Shown: in pieces, positions 1-6,413 of the stretch
Layout of the letters: every line of letters starts with the position of its first letter
Numbering within the stretch: the first letter of the stretch is position 1
NCBI GenBank assembly: GCA_020829485.1
Contig: JAIVFU010000156.1
Span: 1-12,199, forward strand
Direction: 5' to 3'
From: Nostoc sp. CHAB 5834
GTDB lineage: Bacteria > Cyanobacteriota > Cyanobacteriia > Cyanobacteriales > Nostocaceae
DNA: 12,199 nucleotides
Position numbers and translations under genes: made by a program
Notes under the pieces: model-generated
What the model was told of the DNA's origin: nothing
Seen by the model: only the letters and a program-made list of their open reading frames with translations
Database searches by the model: none

Positions 1-102
1 CGAAAAACACTGTGTTATTCTAAGTCCGTAGAAATGCTGAAATACTCTATTCGATTATTACTTCATTACTTGAAGTATCGTTTTATCCTGGTGTTTGATT
101 AA
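1..102 (+). CDS. IS1-family transposase, C-terminal fragment (partial, 5' end outside window)
   Basis: Frame 1 is open from the first base to a TAA at 100-102 and gives 33 residues beginning RKTLCYSKSVEM. This resembles the C-terminal end of IS1-type (InsB-like, DDE) transposases, which carry an R-K-T-x-C-[YF]-S-[KR]-S-x-E motif just before the terminus. The rest of the gene lies upstream of the window, so whether the enzyme is intact cannot be judged. The stop lies about 23 bases before a terminal-repeat-like sequence ending at 125, as expected for an IS whose transposase gene runs nearly to the right end. The family assignment is from memory of the motif, not a database search. Confidence 0.68.
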   Translation, partial: RKTLCYSKSVEMLKYSIRLLLHYLKYRFILVFD

Positions 103-125
103 TTCATACCGCACTCAGCAACGCC
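1..125 (+). mobile_element. Right end of an IS1-family insertion sequence
   Basis: The transposase tail (1-102) is followed at 103-125 by a sequence ending ACTCAGCAACGCC. The same 13 bases form the right end of the small element at 2497-2587, which has a clear target duplication. This supports position 125 as the outer edge of the terminal inverted repeat. The left end and the left target-site copy are outside the window, so the right target copy (bases from 126 on, starting GATATCTC) cannot be confirmed. Confidence 0.55.
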
Positions 126-170
126 GATATCTCCAGAAATTAAATATGCGTTACCCAAAACCCTTGTAGA

Positions 171-189
171 GACGTAGCAGTGCTACGTC
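171..189. repeat. Short palindromic repeat (GTAGAGACG-type)
   Basis: GACGTAGCA and TGCTACGTC form a 9-bp inverted repeat around a single central base. It is preceded by TTGTAGA, so it shares the TTGTAGAGACG start with the larger palindrome at 11932-11965. This is one of the dispersed palindromic spacer repeats common in Nostoc-type genomes. No gene is visible between the IS end at 125 and 388. Confidence 0.6.
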
Positions 190-235
190 AAAACAATTCT
201 TTTTCGGAGATGTCTCTTAGATAGCCGAATGCTAA

Positions 236-291
236 TAATATCTAATCAATCTGCCATAGCTTTTAGCCTATGGCAGATTGATTAGATATTA
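236..291. repeat. Perfect 24-bp inverted repeat with 8-base loop; possible terminator
   Basis: Positions 236-259 are the exact reverse complement of 268-291, separated by 260-267 (CTTTTAGC). The hairpin lies about 97 bases beyond the stop of the minus-strand sulfur-carrier gene and could end that transcript. There is no long U tract on either strand, so a factor-independent terminator is only one reading. Such perfect symmetry also fits a small palindromic mobile or repeat element. Confidence 0.6.
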
Positions 292-388
292 AATTCAATA
301 AAATAACTAGAAGGATTTTTACGTTCAGAACTTGCATTAAAGCGATTTTTCCAACTAGCAAGCAAAATAAAAGACGGGATAAATAGTA

Positions 389-664
389 TTAACCACCGGC
401 GACAGCAGGGACAATACTTACTTCATCACCATCTTTCAGTGTTGTGTTTATACCATCTAAATAGCGAATATCTTCGCTATCGACGTAAAAATTTACAAAC
501 CGACGTAGCTTTCCTTCTTCATCGCACAACCGCGATTTAATCCCAGGAAAGCTTTGTTCTAAAGAGTCTAATAATTCAGCAATGGTGCTACCGCTAGATT
601 CGAGAGTAGCTTGATTATTAGTCAAATTCTGAAGAGTCGTAGGAACTAAAACTGTTACAGCCAT
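389..664 (-). CDS. MoaD/ThiS-family ubiquitin-like sulfur carrier protein, CysO-like
   Basis: This is a 91-residue protein with a beta-grasp (ubiquitin-like) fold that ends in Ala-Val-Ala-Gly-Gly. In this family the C-terminal Gly-Gly is adenylated by a MoeB/ThiF-type E1 enzyme and converted to a thiocarboxylate that delivers sulfur. Two stretches, [13 protein letters not shown] (about 56-68) and [14 protein letters not shown] (78-91), closely match Mycobacterium CysO (FVNIYVNDEDVRF and DGDSVTILPAVAGG as I recall them). CysO works with the PLP enzyme CysM in cysteine synthesis, so a CysO-like role is more likely than molybdopterin (MoaD) or thiamine (ThiS) synthesis. It lies 80 bases downstream of threonine synthase on the same strand and is probably cotranscribed with it. 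The start is ATG at 664; no strong Shine-Dalgarno sequence is visible. No E1 or Mec-type protease gene is in the window. Confidence 0.9.
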   Translation of the reverse strand: MAVTVLVPTTLQNLTNNQATLESSGSTIAELLDSLEQSFPGIKSRLCDEEGKLRRFVNFYVDSEDIRYLDGINTTLKDGDEVSIVPAVAGG

Positions 665-706
665 AGAAGTACAAAGTGAAAAGTGAGGAGCGAGGAATAA
701 AGTTAA

Positions 707-733
707 GAGTTATGAATAAAAAACTCATAACTC
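707..733. repeat. Hairpin between thrC and the sulfur-carrier gene
   Basis: GAGTTATGA (707-715) pairs with TCATAACTC (725-733) around a 9-base A-rich loop, in the 80-base gap between the two minus-strand genes. In the transcript the loop is U-rich. It could mark an mRNA processing or partial termination point, or simply be a spacer repeat; the surrounding AAGTGAGGAGCGAGG-type sequence is repetitive in style. Confidence 0.4.
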
Positions 734-744
734 ATAAGTCCTAA

Positions 745-2055
745 CTAAACGAGGACTTGTTGCCATTCCAAGCGATCCAGAGTACGCGATCGCTCTAGCG
801 CACGTTCAAAACTATCGAGTTTAGCATCAATAGTCAAGGGTTCGCCAACATAGCCTTGGATTGCTTCTTGAGTTTTCAGACCATTGCCGGTAATGTAAAT
901 CACGGTGGTTTCATCTGGATCAATTTTGCCAGCTTCTACGAGTTTTTTCAGCACCGCCACAGTTGTACCACCAGCTGTTTCTGTGAAGATGCCTTCGGTT
1001 TCTGCCAGCAGCTTGATGCCATCAATAATTTCTGCATCATTGACTGATTCAATGTTACCACCAGTTTTCTTAGCTAACTCCACAGCATAAATGCCATCTG
1101 CTGGATTACCGATCGCTAACGATTTAGCAATTGTATTCGGTTTTACTGGCTTAATAAAGTCGCGTCCTTCTTTAAAGGCTTGGGCGATGGGTGAACAACC
1201 TTCAGCTTGAGCGCCACTGAAACGGACGCTCTTGTTTTCTACTAAACCAACTTCGATAAATTCTTGGAAACCTTTATAAATTTTTGTAAAGAGTGAACCA
1301 GAAGCCAAGGGAGCAACAACATGATCCGGTAGTTCCCAGCCTAGTTGTTCCGCAACTTCAAAACCTAGCGTCTTGGAACCTTCGGAGTAATAAGGACGCA
1401 GATTAATGTTGACAAAACCCCAGCCATGTGTATTGGCAACTTCTGAACAAAGACGATTTACTTGATCGTAGTTGCCCTTGACGGCCATCAGAGTGGGACT
1501 GTAGATCAGGCTACCGATAATTTTACCGGCTTCTAAATCTGCGGGGATGAACACACAACAGTCTAAACCGGCATGAGCTGCCAGAGCAGCTGTAGAATTT
1601 GCCAAGTTACCAGTGCTAGCGCAAGAAACGGTAGTGAAACCTAACTCTCGCGCCCTTGATAGAGCAACTGAAACTACCCGATCCTTAAAACTAAGGGTGG
1701 GCATATTAACGGCATCATTCTTTATAAAAAGCTTATTTAGACCAAGGCGACGGGCAAGGCGCTGAGAACGAACCAAGGGAGTCATACCCGTTCCCACATC
1801 TATTACATTGTCAGTTGCAACAGGCAAAAAGGAACGATAGCGCCAAATTGAATTAGGCCCGGCTTGAATTGTTTCACGAGTGACAGTCAGACGGAGGGCG
1901 CTGTAGTCATACTTGACTTCTAAAGGGCCAAAACATAACTCACAAACGTTACTGGCTTTGAGTTCATATTCCGCACCACATTCCTTACACTTCAAGGCTT
2001 TAAAGTAGGCAGTGCTGGTTTGGGTTGGGGTTTGGGTTTTGATTGCCTGAGTCAT
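745..2055 (-). CDS. thrC: Threonine synthase
   Basis: A 436-residue fold-type II PLP enzyme that converts O-phosphohomoserine to threonine and phosphate in the cytoplasm. The N-terminus carries a zinc-ribbon-like pair, C23-x2-C26 and C38-x2-C41, typical of the cyanobacterial/archaeal/plant-type enzymes and absent from cysteine synthases. The PLP lysine is in TLSFKDR (K124); a phosphate-binding STGN follows at 147-150, and GTGMTPL (88-94) lies before it. A second Gly-rich motif, ITGNG, is near the C-terminus. Length fits the family. ATG at 2055 is preceded by a modest AGGGA about 13 bases upstream and by a good promoter. It is the first gene of a probable two-gene unit with the CysO-like carrier at 389-664. 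Because CysO-type carriers pair with fold-type II PLP sulfhydrylases, a second sulfur-related activity is possible but not shown; the sequence itself reads as an ordinary ThrC. Confidence 0.93.
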   Translation of the reverse strand: MTQAIKTQTPTQTSTAYFKALKCKECGAEYELKASNVCELCFGPLEVKYDYSALRLTVTRETIQAGPNSIWRYRSFLPVATDNVIDVGTGMTPLVRSQRLARRLGLNKLFIKNDAVNMPTLSFKDRVVSVALSRARELGFTTVSCASTGNLANSTAALAAHAGLDCCVFIPADLEAGKIIGSLIYSPTLMAVKGNYDQVNRLCSEVANTHGWGFVNINLRPYYSEGSKTLGFEVAEQLGWELPDHVVAPLASGSLFTKIYKGFQEFIEVGLVENKSVRFSGAQAEGCSPIAQAFKEGRDFIKPVKPNTIAKSLAIGNPADGIYAVELAKKTGGNIESVNDAEIIDGIKLLAETEGIFTETAGGTTVAVLKKLVEAGKIDPDETTVIYITGNGLKTQEAIQGYVGEPLTIDAKLDSFERALERSRTLDRLEWQQVLV

Positions 2056-2087
2056 AAACTAGCTTTTCCCTGTTTGTCTGTCGCCTG

Positions 2088-2116
2088 ATACTAACACGAG
2101 CAAAAATACCAGTCAA
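2088..2116 (-). promoter_or_regulatory. Sigma-70-type promoter of thrC
   Basis: On the minus strand TTGACT (2116-2111) is followed after exactly 17 bases by TAGTAT (2093-2088), close to the TTGACA/TATAAT consensus. Transcription would start near 2081, leaving a leader of about 25 bases before the thrC ATG. Confidence 0.55.
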
Positions 2117-2147
2117 ACATACCCGATAATTTTTGTCGGGTATGTTT
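2115..2147. promoter_or_regulatory. 12-bp inverted repeat abutting the thrC -35 box; candidate operator
   Basis: AAACATACCCGA (2115-2126) and TCGGGTATGTTT (2136-2147) are exact reverse complements with a 9-base spacer. The proximal arm overlaps the first two bases of the minus-strand -35 hexamer. This placement suits a dimeric regulator. The structure could instead be an upstream terminator hairpin or a dispersed repeat, and no regulator gene is in the window. Confidence 0.4.
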
Positions 2148-2488
2148 AGTATTGAAGGGGTTTATTTATGTAGAATTTGGATATCAGTAAACATATATAG
2201 GACTACTATTTGATTTTTGAACAAGGCTCAGTACGTATCTATCCCTTTATTTCCTGTTCCCTGCCTATCGCGCTTCGCGCACCACGCAAGTAAATTCAGG
2301 AATCAAACCGGATTCCTATATTCAGATTTTTTACAAAGAAGGGGAAGGGCGAAAGGTAAAAGCCTCGCCCCTAGTGGGCGAAATAATCCTTATTTATGGG
2401 GAAGGTAAAAACCTCGGCCCTTGTGGGCGATCTGTCCATCCCTTTTCCCTTTTATTTAAAATCTCTCTTGTTCAATAGCAATAGACAT
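2148..2488. other. Gene-free spacer of degenerate repeats
   Basis: No convincing gene lies here. The stretch has a GCGC-rich mini-hairpin near 2269-2280 (CGCGCTTCGCGC) and a pair of 29-base direct repeats (listed separately). The 63-codon open frame at 2217-2408 is built from this repeat sequence and has no plausible start context or protein character. Confidence 0.5.
2353..2430. repeat. Two imperfect 29-base direct repeats
   Basis: Positions 2353-2381 and 2402-2430 match at 26 of 29 bases with a period of 49. Both begin AAGGTAAAA and end GTGGGCGA. The first copy contains a CGCCC/GGGCG mini-palindrome (2366-2380) and can also pair GGCGA (2348-2352) with TCGCC (2365-2369). This looks like a short spacer repeat unit duplicated in tandem. 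Confidence 0.6.
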
Positions 2489-2496
2489 AAATATCC

Positions 2497-2587
2497 GGCG
2501 TTGCATAAATGCGGGATGAATAGGCGATTGAAAGCATTGAAAACTCGTTCCAAATTGAGCGAAATCATCCCATGACTCAGCAACGCC
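2497..2587. mobile_element. 91-bp MITE, probable non-autonomous relative of the IS1-family element
   Basis: The ends GGCGTTGC (2497-2504) and GCAACGCC (2580-2587) are perfect inverted repeats. They continue inwards, with a symmetric 8-base less-conserved gap, to GGGATGA (2513-2519) and TCATCCC (2565-2571), giving terminal repeats of about 23 bp. The element is flanked directly by an exact 8-bp duplication, AAATATCC, at 2489-2496 and 2588-2595. An 8-9 bp duplication is what IS1-family transposition leaves, and the right end shares ACTCAGCAACGCC with the IS end at 113-125. It has no coding capacity, so it would have moved using a transposase supplied elsewhere. Confidence 0.78.
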
Positions 2588-2595
2588 AAATATCC

Positions 2596-2990
2596 TTATC
2601 TTGGTTTCAAAAATAAAGTTGATTTTTCAGCATTGATGTACTTAAGTTTCTACCAAAAAACTTAAGTATTTATACTGGAGATTTCTTTTGCAGCAAAAGT
2701 TACATTTTGTTTACAGACACAATTAAGCAAGACACAACAATAAGTTACCCGTATTTGCGATCGCTTACCTTGATAATCAACGTTAAGCGTCAAACAAGTA
2801 GGCAATAACTTTTCTGCCTATTGCCTCAATCTAGTTTTTCAGGAGTAGCCAATAAGTTAACTCCTCAAATAGACATCTCCGAAACATCAACGTTTTGGCT
2901 CGTCTAATCGGTAATTCTTTAAGGAATTGCCGAACTTTATCCTGTCTCAAAACCCAAGATACAAGTTCAGCAAATAAACAAACTACTTCT
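2596..2990 (+). other. Upstream/leader region of the surface-protein cluster
   Basis: No gene is visible. The region holds a perfect 11-bp inverted repeat (2639-2649 with 2658-2668, containing CTTAAG). A second hairpin pairs AGGCAATA (2800-2807) with TATTGCCT (2819-2826), and an alternative AGGCA/TGCCT pairing would compete with it. A third, G-U-containing hairpin at 2910-2931 lies just before the chosen start. A HIP1 site is at 2756-2763. A promoter for the cluster probably lies here, but I found no well-spaced -35/-10 pair. The hairpins may form a structured 5' leader if transcription starts upstream of about 2790. Confidence 0.4.
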
Positions 2991-5525
2991 ATGGTAAACC
3001 GAAACAAATCTGTCAACAAGCAGCGCCAGCGCTATCAGTCTCTAGTAGCAACAGCATTGTTAACTAGTAGCCTTTTCCAATTTATTGCACCTGTACTAGC
3101 TGAAGGTACAGCTGGTGGTCAACCTATCAGTAACACGGCGACAGCAACCTACGAAGATCCCAACGCGCCAGGGACAACTATAAATTCCACCTCTAACACT
3201 GTTACCGTGACTGTAGCAGAGGTTGCTGGTATTACTGTCACAGCGTCGGGTGTTACAGATAATAATGGTGGCACTGCTGGAGTTAACGATTTACTAACCT
3301 ACACTTACACCCTAACGAACGTAGGTAACGACGCCACCAAATTCCATATTCCCAACCAAGCAACAACAACTGGGCCTGGTACAGTTTCTGGTGTACTTCC
3401 TCCTGATAAAAATAATGCAACACCAGCTAGTGGCACACTGCAATACAGTACTGATGGTGGTGCAACTTGGACAAACGTAACAGCTGGTGGTGTAGATACA
3501 CCCTCAATTCCGGTTAATGGTACTGTGTTGGTGCGTGTTCCAGTCACTGTACAGACTGGCGCTCAATCGGGTGACATAATTAAAGTTACTCTTGGTAACA
3601 CTCCTGGTGATGCTCAAAACCAACTGCGGAGTCCCGATGGTGGTGACGTTTATACTGTAGATAACGCTGATGGAAGTCTTGGGGAAGTTGCTGGCGCACC
3701 AATTAATAATACACGAGAATCTAGTATTACCCAGCAAATTGAAGTGGGCGACACTGTTAAAACCGTTGCTCTAGCCACAATACTCAAAACTCGGACAGGC
3801 TACAACGCTGGTGTTCCTTCCCTACTCAATGATGATGTGCTAACTTATGGTTTAAGCTTGCGAGTTGAGAGCAACGACGTAACCAATACTGGGCTAACAC
3901 CCGCAGCTTTAGCTGGTACAAGTATCAATGTAGATGGTAATACAGTTCCTCGCATCTTAGTTTCTGATGCACTTCCAGCATCCACAACTCTTAATGGTAC
4001 CCCAACTGCTCCTCCAGGGTGGATAGTGGTTTACGCTGGCGAACCTATAACTACAACTGCTGATCAGGCTCTGTGGAAAACTGACCCAACTCAAGTAACA
4101 GGTGGTGTAGTTACACGGGTTGGTTTTATTAACGATCCTAACTCTATCTCTACAGTTGCTACTGGAACAACCGTTACAGGCTTTACAGTGCAAGTAAAGA
4201 CCACTGGAATCACAGCAACGACACCGACAGATGTTAATAACATCGCTCAAGTGTTCGGTAAAACTGCTGGTGATCCAAATAGCGCCCTACTCTTCGACGA
4301 TTCAGGTGACCAAAACCCAGATAATATTGACCCCACTACTGGAGCCTTCCCTACTACACCTAACGCTGGCTATTATGCCACTACTCCCGCCAATGTTGAT
4401 ACGGGCAATAACAACCAAGGTCCTAATTCTGTTACAGGAAATGTCAACCTTTATACTGTTTCAGTCGCCGCAGCAAACTCAGTTTTAAATGGGCCGAATA
4501 ATGCACCGGATGCTACTGGCCCATTGGGGAACAACGACGACTTCAGCAACAAATCTGCCTTTGTTCCTCCTAACACAGCACCTGGTAGTACACTTGACCC
4601 ACAATCAGTTGGCTTCACTAACACAATTAAGAACAACGGTACTACCACTAACGATATCACAATAGTGCCAACCGCACCAACAACTTTCACAGATTTGCCA
4701 AATCTGACAAAGGTGACTGTTAGCTATAACAGTCAATCTGCTGTTTATACCTACGATAGTACTACTGGTGCTTTTACCATAGCAGCAGGAAATACACCAA
4801 TTAAAGTCTCTGGTGTTCTCGCTGGTGCCAGTGTTAATTATGGTCTAGAAGTTGACCTACCAGCTCTTACGCAACTATCGACTGATACCGGTAAGGGCTT
4901 CCCAGTAGCCATTACTGCTTTGATTGACACTGATAATGATGGTGTAGTTGATCCTGGTGAAGTCAACAACATCTCCATTGATCGCGTCTACACTGGCTTC
5001 TTAAAACTGGTGAAAGTGTCACGAGTTTTACCAGGAACTGGGCCAGCAGTTGGTGCAGGTCAAGATAATTTTGAGTCTACACCAGCTTTTAACGGCATTG
5101 ATCCAAATCCAGCAGTTGCTGATGTACTCAGAAACCCTGCTCCAGGCAACATTGTTGAGTACCAAATTCGGTACACAAATATTTCTGATGCCCAAGCTGG
5201 AACCGGTAACGTGATTTTGAATGCTAACAAAGTTGTGATTACTGAAGATGGTACCCTGAGTACAGCCCCGAATGATGGTAAGAACAACTGGGCGAAAGAC
5301 AACGACAACAACACTCAAATTGATACTAGCAACATTGTTGGTTCAGCTAAAGATTCTGGGGCTTCAACTATCCAGTTCTTCACTGGTGCTCCAGCTACTA
5401 ACGCTGGCATCGATCAAACTGGAACCACGGTAAACAGTGATGTCACAAAGTATGTAAATACTCCCACCGGACAGGTTGCACCTGGTGTTCTAAGAACATT
5501 TACCTTCCAACGCAAGGTTAACTAG
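2991..5525 (+). CDS. Secreted DUF11-type repeat surface protein
   Basis: From ATG at 2991 this is 844 residues. A signal peptide is clear: basic KQRQR, a hydrophobic run, and cleavage after APVLA at about residue 37. The mature protein is rich in Thr, Asn, Ala, Gly and Pro, has no cysteine and looks all-beta. Three DUF11/B_ant-type modules can be seen, at about 80-200 (with YSTDGGATW), about 540-640, and about 670-770 (YQIRYTNIS). Between the last two, DTDNDGVVDPGE (646-657) is a canonical EF-hand-like Ca2+ loop. The open frame extends upstream to a TTG at 2895, but that adds 32 residues before a complete signal peptide; neither start has a good Shine-Dalgarno sequence. It is the first and largest secreted product of a four-gene cluster. 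A surface-layer or adhesive role is inferred; no membrane anchor or sorting domain is recognised at its C-terminus. Confidence 0.85.
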   Translation: MVNRNKSVNKQRQRYQSLVATALLTSSLFQFIAPVLAEGTAGGQPISNTATATYEDPNAPGTTINSTSNTVTVTVAEVAGITVTASGVTDNNGGTAGVNDLLTYTYTLTNVGNDATKFHIPNQATTTGPGTVSGVLPPDKNNATPASGTLQYSTDGGATWTNVTAGGVDTPSIPVNGTVLVRVPVTVQTGAQSGDIIKVTLGNTPGDAQNQLRSPDGGDVYTVDNADGSLGEVAGAPINNTRESSITQQIEVGDTVKTVALATILKTRTGYNAGVPSLLNDDVLTYGLSLRVESNDVTNTGLTPAALAGTSINVDGNTVPRILVSDALPASTTLNGTPTAPPGWIVVYAGEPITTTADQALWKTDPTQVTGGVVTRVGFINDPNSISTVATGTTVTGFTVQVKTTGITATTPTDVNNIAQVFGKTAGDPNSALLFDDSGDQNPDNIDPTTGAFPTTPNAGYYATTPANVDTGNNNQGPNSVTGNVNLYTVSVAAANSVLNGPNNAPDATGPLGNNDDFSNKSAFVPPNTAPGSTLDPQSVGFTNTIKNNGTTTNDITIVPTAPTTFTDLPNLTKVTVSYNSQSAVYTYDSTTGAFTIAAGNTPIKVSGVLAGASVNYGLEVDLPALTQLSTDTGKGFPVAITALIDTDNDGVVDPGEVNNISIDRVYTGFLKLVKVSRVLPGTGPAVGAGQDNFESTPAFNGIDPNPAVADVLRNPAPGNIVEYQIRYTNISDAQAGTGNVILNANKVVITEDGTLSTAPNDGKNNWAKDNDNNTQIDTSNIVGSAKDSGASTIQFFTGAPATNAGIDQTGTTVNSDVTKYVNTPTGQVAPGVLRTFTFQRKVN

Positions 5526-5537
5526 ATAGCTTGATTT

Positions 5538-5565
5538 CACCCCTCTTTGTAAACAAAGAGGGGTG
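5538..5565 (+). terminator. 13-bp hairpin after the large DUF11 gene
   Basis: CACCCCTCTTTGT (5538-5550) pairs exactly with ACAAAGAGGGGTG (5553-5565), starting 12 bases after the stop codon. The stem is strong and GC-rich, but no U run follows (TCATAG comes next). It may be a partial terminator or a 3'-end stabiliser that sets the first gene's transcript apart from the downstream genes. Confidence 0.55.
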
Positions 5566-5696
5566 TCATAGCACATCTGTGTTTGTTGTTGGCGATTTAG
5601 GACTAAAGTGCTAACTACAAACTGATTATTCCCCAGCGAAAACAGGGAAACATAAATCAACAATCGACATTGTGAAAGTTTTTTGAGGTTATTTAT

Positions 5697-6260
5697 ATGA
5701 AGCGTCTTTCTTTTGCAGGTTTAGGAGCCATCGCACTCATTGCTACCGTTCCATTTGTCAGTCAAGTGCCGGGAGTGGCTTCTCTATGGCATTCTACAAG
5801 CGCCATCGCTCAAAATGTCAAACCTCAAGGGCAAATACAATTGCGCTTAGAGGCAGAAAAGCAAGTAGTGGCACAGGATCAACAAGGTAAGCAAAGCAAG
5901 ACATGGCAACCTTTGAAAGGTCAAGCTGTGGTGCAACCAGGAGATGTGTTGCGTTATACGTTGATTGGCGAAAACAAGAGCGATCGCCCAGTGAAGAATT
6001 TGGTTCTGAATCAACCTATTCCCAAAGGAATGGTGTACGTGCTGAAATCCGTTTCTACCGCTAATAATACTAAAGTTATTTACAGCATTGATGGCGGGCG
6101 CAGCTTTGTCGAAAATCCTACTGTAAAAGTTACTCTTCCTGACGGCAAAGTGGAAACAAAACCAGCACCAGCGAATGTTTACACCCACATCCGTTTGCAA
6201 GTTCCGTTAGTTGCAGCAAAAACAACAGTCAAGGCGACTTATCAAACCCAAGTGCGCTGA
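5697..6260 (+). CDS. Small secreted single-domain DUF11 protein
   Basis: A 187-residue protein with a signal peptide cleaved after AIA (residue 38). After a short charged linker (40-75), one DUF11-like Ig-fold module occupies about 78-187: PGDVLRYTL at 81-89, PIPKGMVYV at 108-115, and YSIDGGRSF at 129-137. The last resembles YSTDGGATW in the upstream 844-aa protein. The mature part has no cysteine and is fairly rich in Lys and Gln, unlike its acidic, Asn/Thr-rich neighbour. ATG at 5697 is preceded by GAGG (5685-5688), 8 bases away, a good ribosome binding site. It lies 171 bases downstream of the 844-aa gene and 153 bases before the next start. It could be a periplasmic or extracellular partner of the larger DUF11 proteins. 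Its function is unknown; the domain call is fairly secure. Confidence 0.88.
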   Translation: MKRLSFAGLGAIALIATVPFVSQVPGVASLWHSTSAIAQNVKPQGQIQLRLEAEKQVVAQDQQGKQSKTWQPLKGQAVVQPGDVLRYTLIGENKSDRPVKNLVLNQPIPKGMVYVLKSVSTANNTKVIYSIDGGRSFVENPTVKVTLPDGKVETKPAPANVYTHIRLQVPLVAAKTTVKATYQTQVR

Positions 6261-6278
6261 TTCGTTCTGCCTATAAGA

Positions 6279-6304
6279 TCCCCCGACCCCCTTTCTAAGG
6301 GGGT
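6279..6304. repeat. Cyanobacterial CCCCCGACCCCCTT-type palindromic repeat
   Basis: ACCCCCTT (6286-6293) pairs with AAGGGGGT (6297-6304) around a 3-base loop, preceded by TCCCCCG. It belongs to the same style of repeat as the in-frame copy at 8189-8225, read in the opposite direction. It lies in the gap between the 187-aa and 511-aa genes and could form a weak terminator or mRNA hairpin. Confidence 0.55.
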
Positions 6305-6397
6305 AAAGGGAATGAAACAGCCCTGCTTTATAAAGAGAATCGGAGGGATCTTCGATAGAGAAACAAATGCTTTTATTAACAAAAAAAGTGGCATTCC

Positions 6398-6404
6398 AGA
6401 GGAG
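6398..6404 (+). promoter_or_regulatory. Ribosome binding site deciding the GTG start at 6414
   Basis: AGAGGAG lies 9 bases before the GTG at 6414-6416. The alternative ATG at 6312 has only AAGGG one base away, which is too close. The GTG start also places the signal peptide near the N-terminus. Confidence 0.6.
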
Positions 6405-6413
6405 ATTTGTTCA

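Noticed and set aside
856..1090. Plus-strand open frames antisense to thrC
   Set aside because: They are shadow frames of a well-supported enzyme gene on the other strand.
2217..2408. 63-codon plus-strand open frame in the spacer
   Set aside because: It is made largely of the degenerate direct repeat, has no ribosome binding site, and its translation has no domain-like character.
2353..2430. CRISPR array
   Set aside because: There are only two imperfect copies, a 20-base gap, and no further units or cas genes.
2895..2990. TTG start at 2895 for the large DUF11 protein
   Set aside because: It adds 32 residues before a complete signal peptide, overlaps a leader hairpin (2910-2931), and has no ribosome binding site. 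The ATG at 2991 is preferred.
5591..5616. Promoter for the 187-aa gene (TTGGCG-17-TAACTA)
   Set aside because: The -10 candidate matches poorly and the region overlaps an imperfect palindrome (5597-5614) of dispersed-repeat type.
6312..6413. ATG start at 6312 for the DUF11-SdrB protein
   Set aside because: Its purine run is only one base from the ATG and derives from the adjacent palindromic repeat. The GTG at 6414 has a well-spaced AGAGGAG and gives a normal signal peptide.
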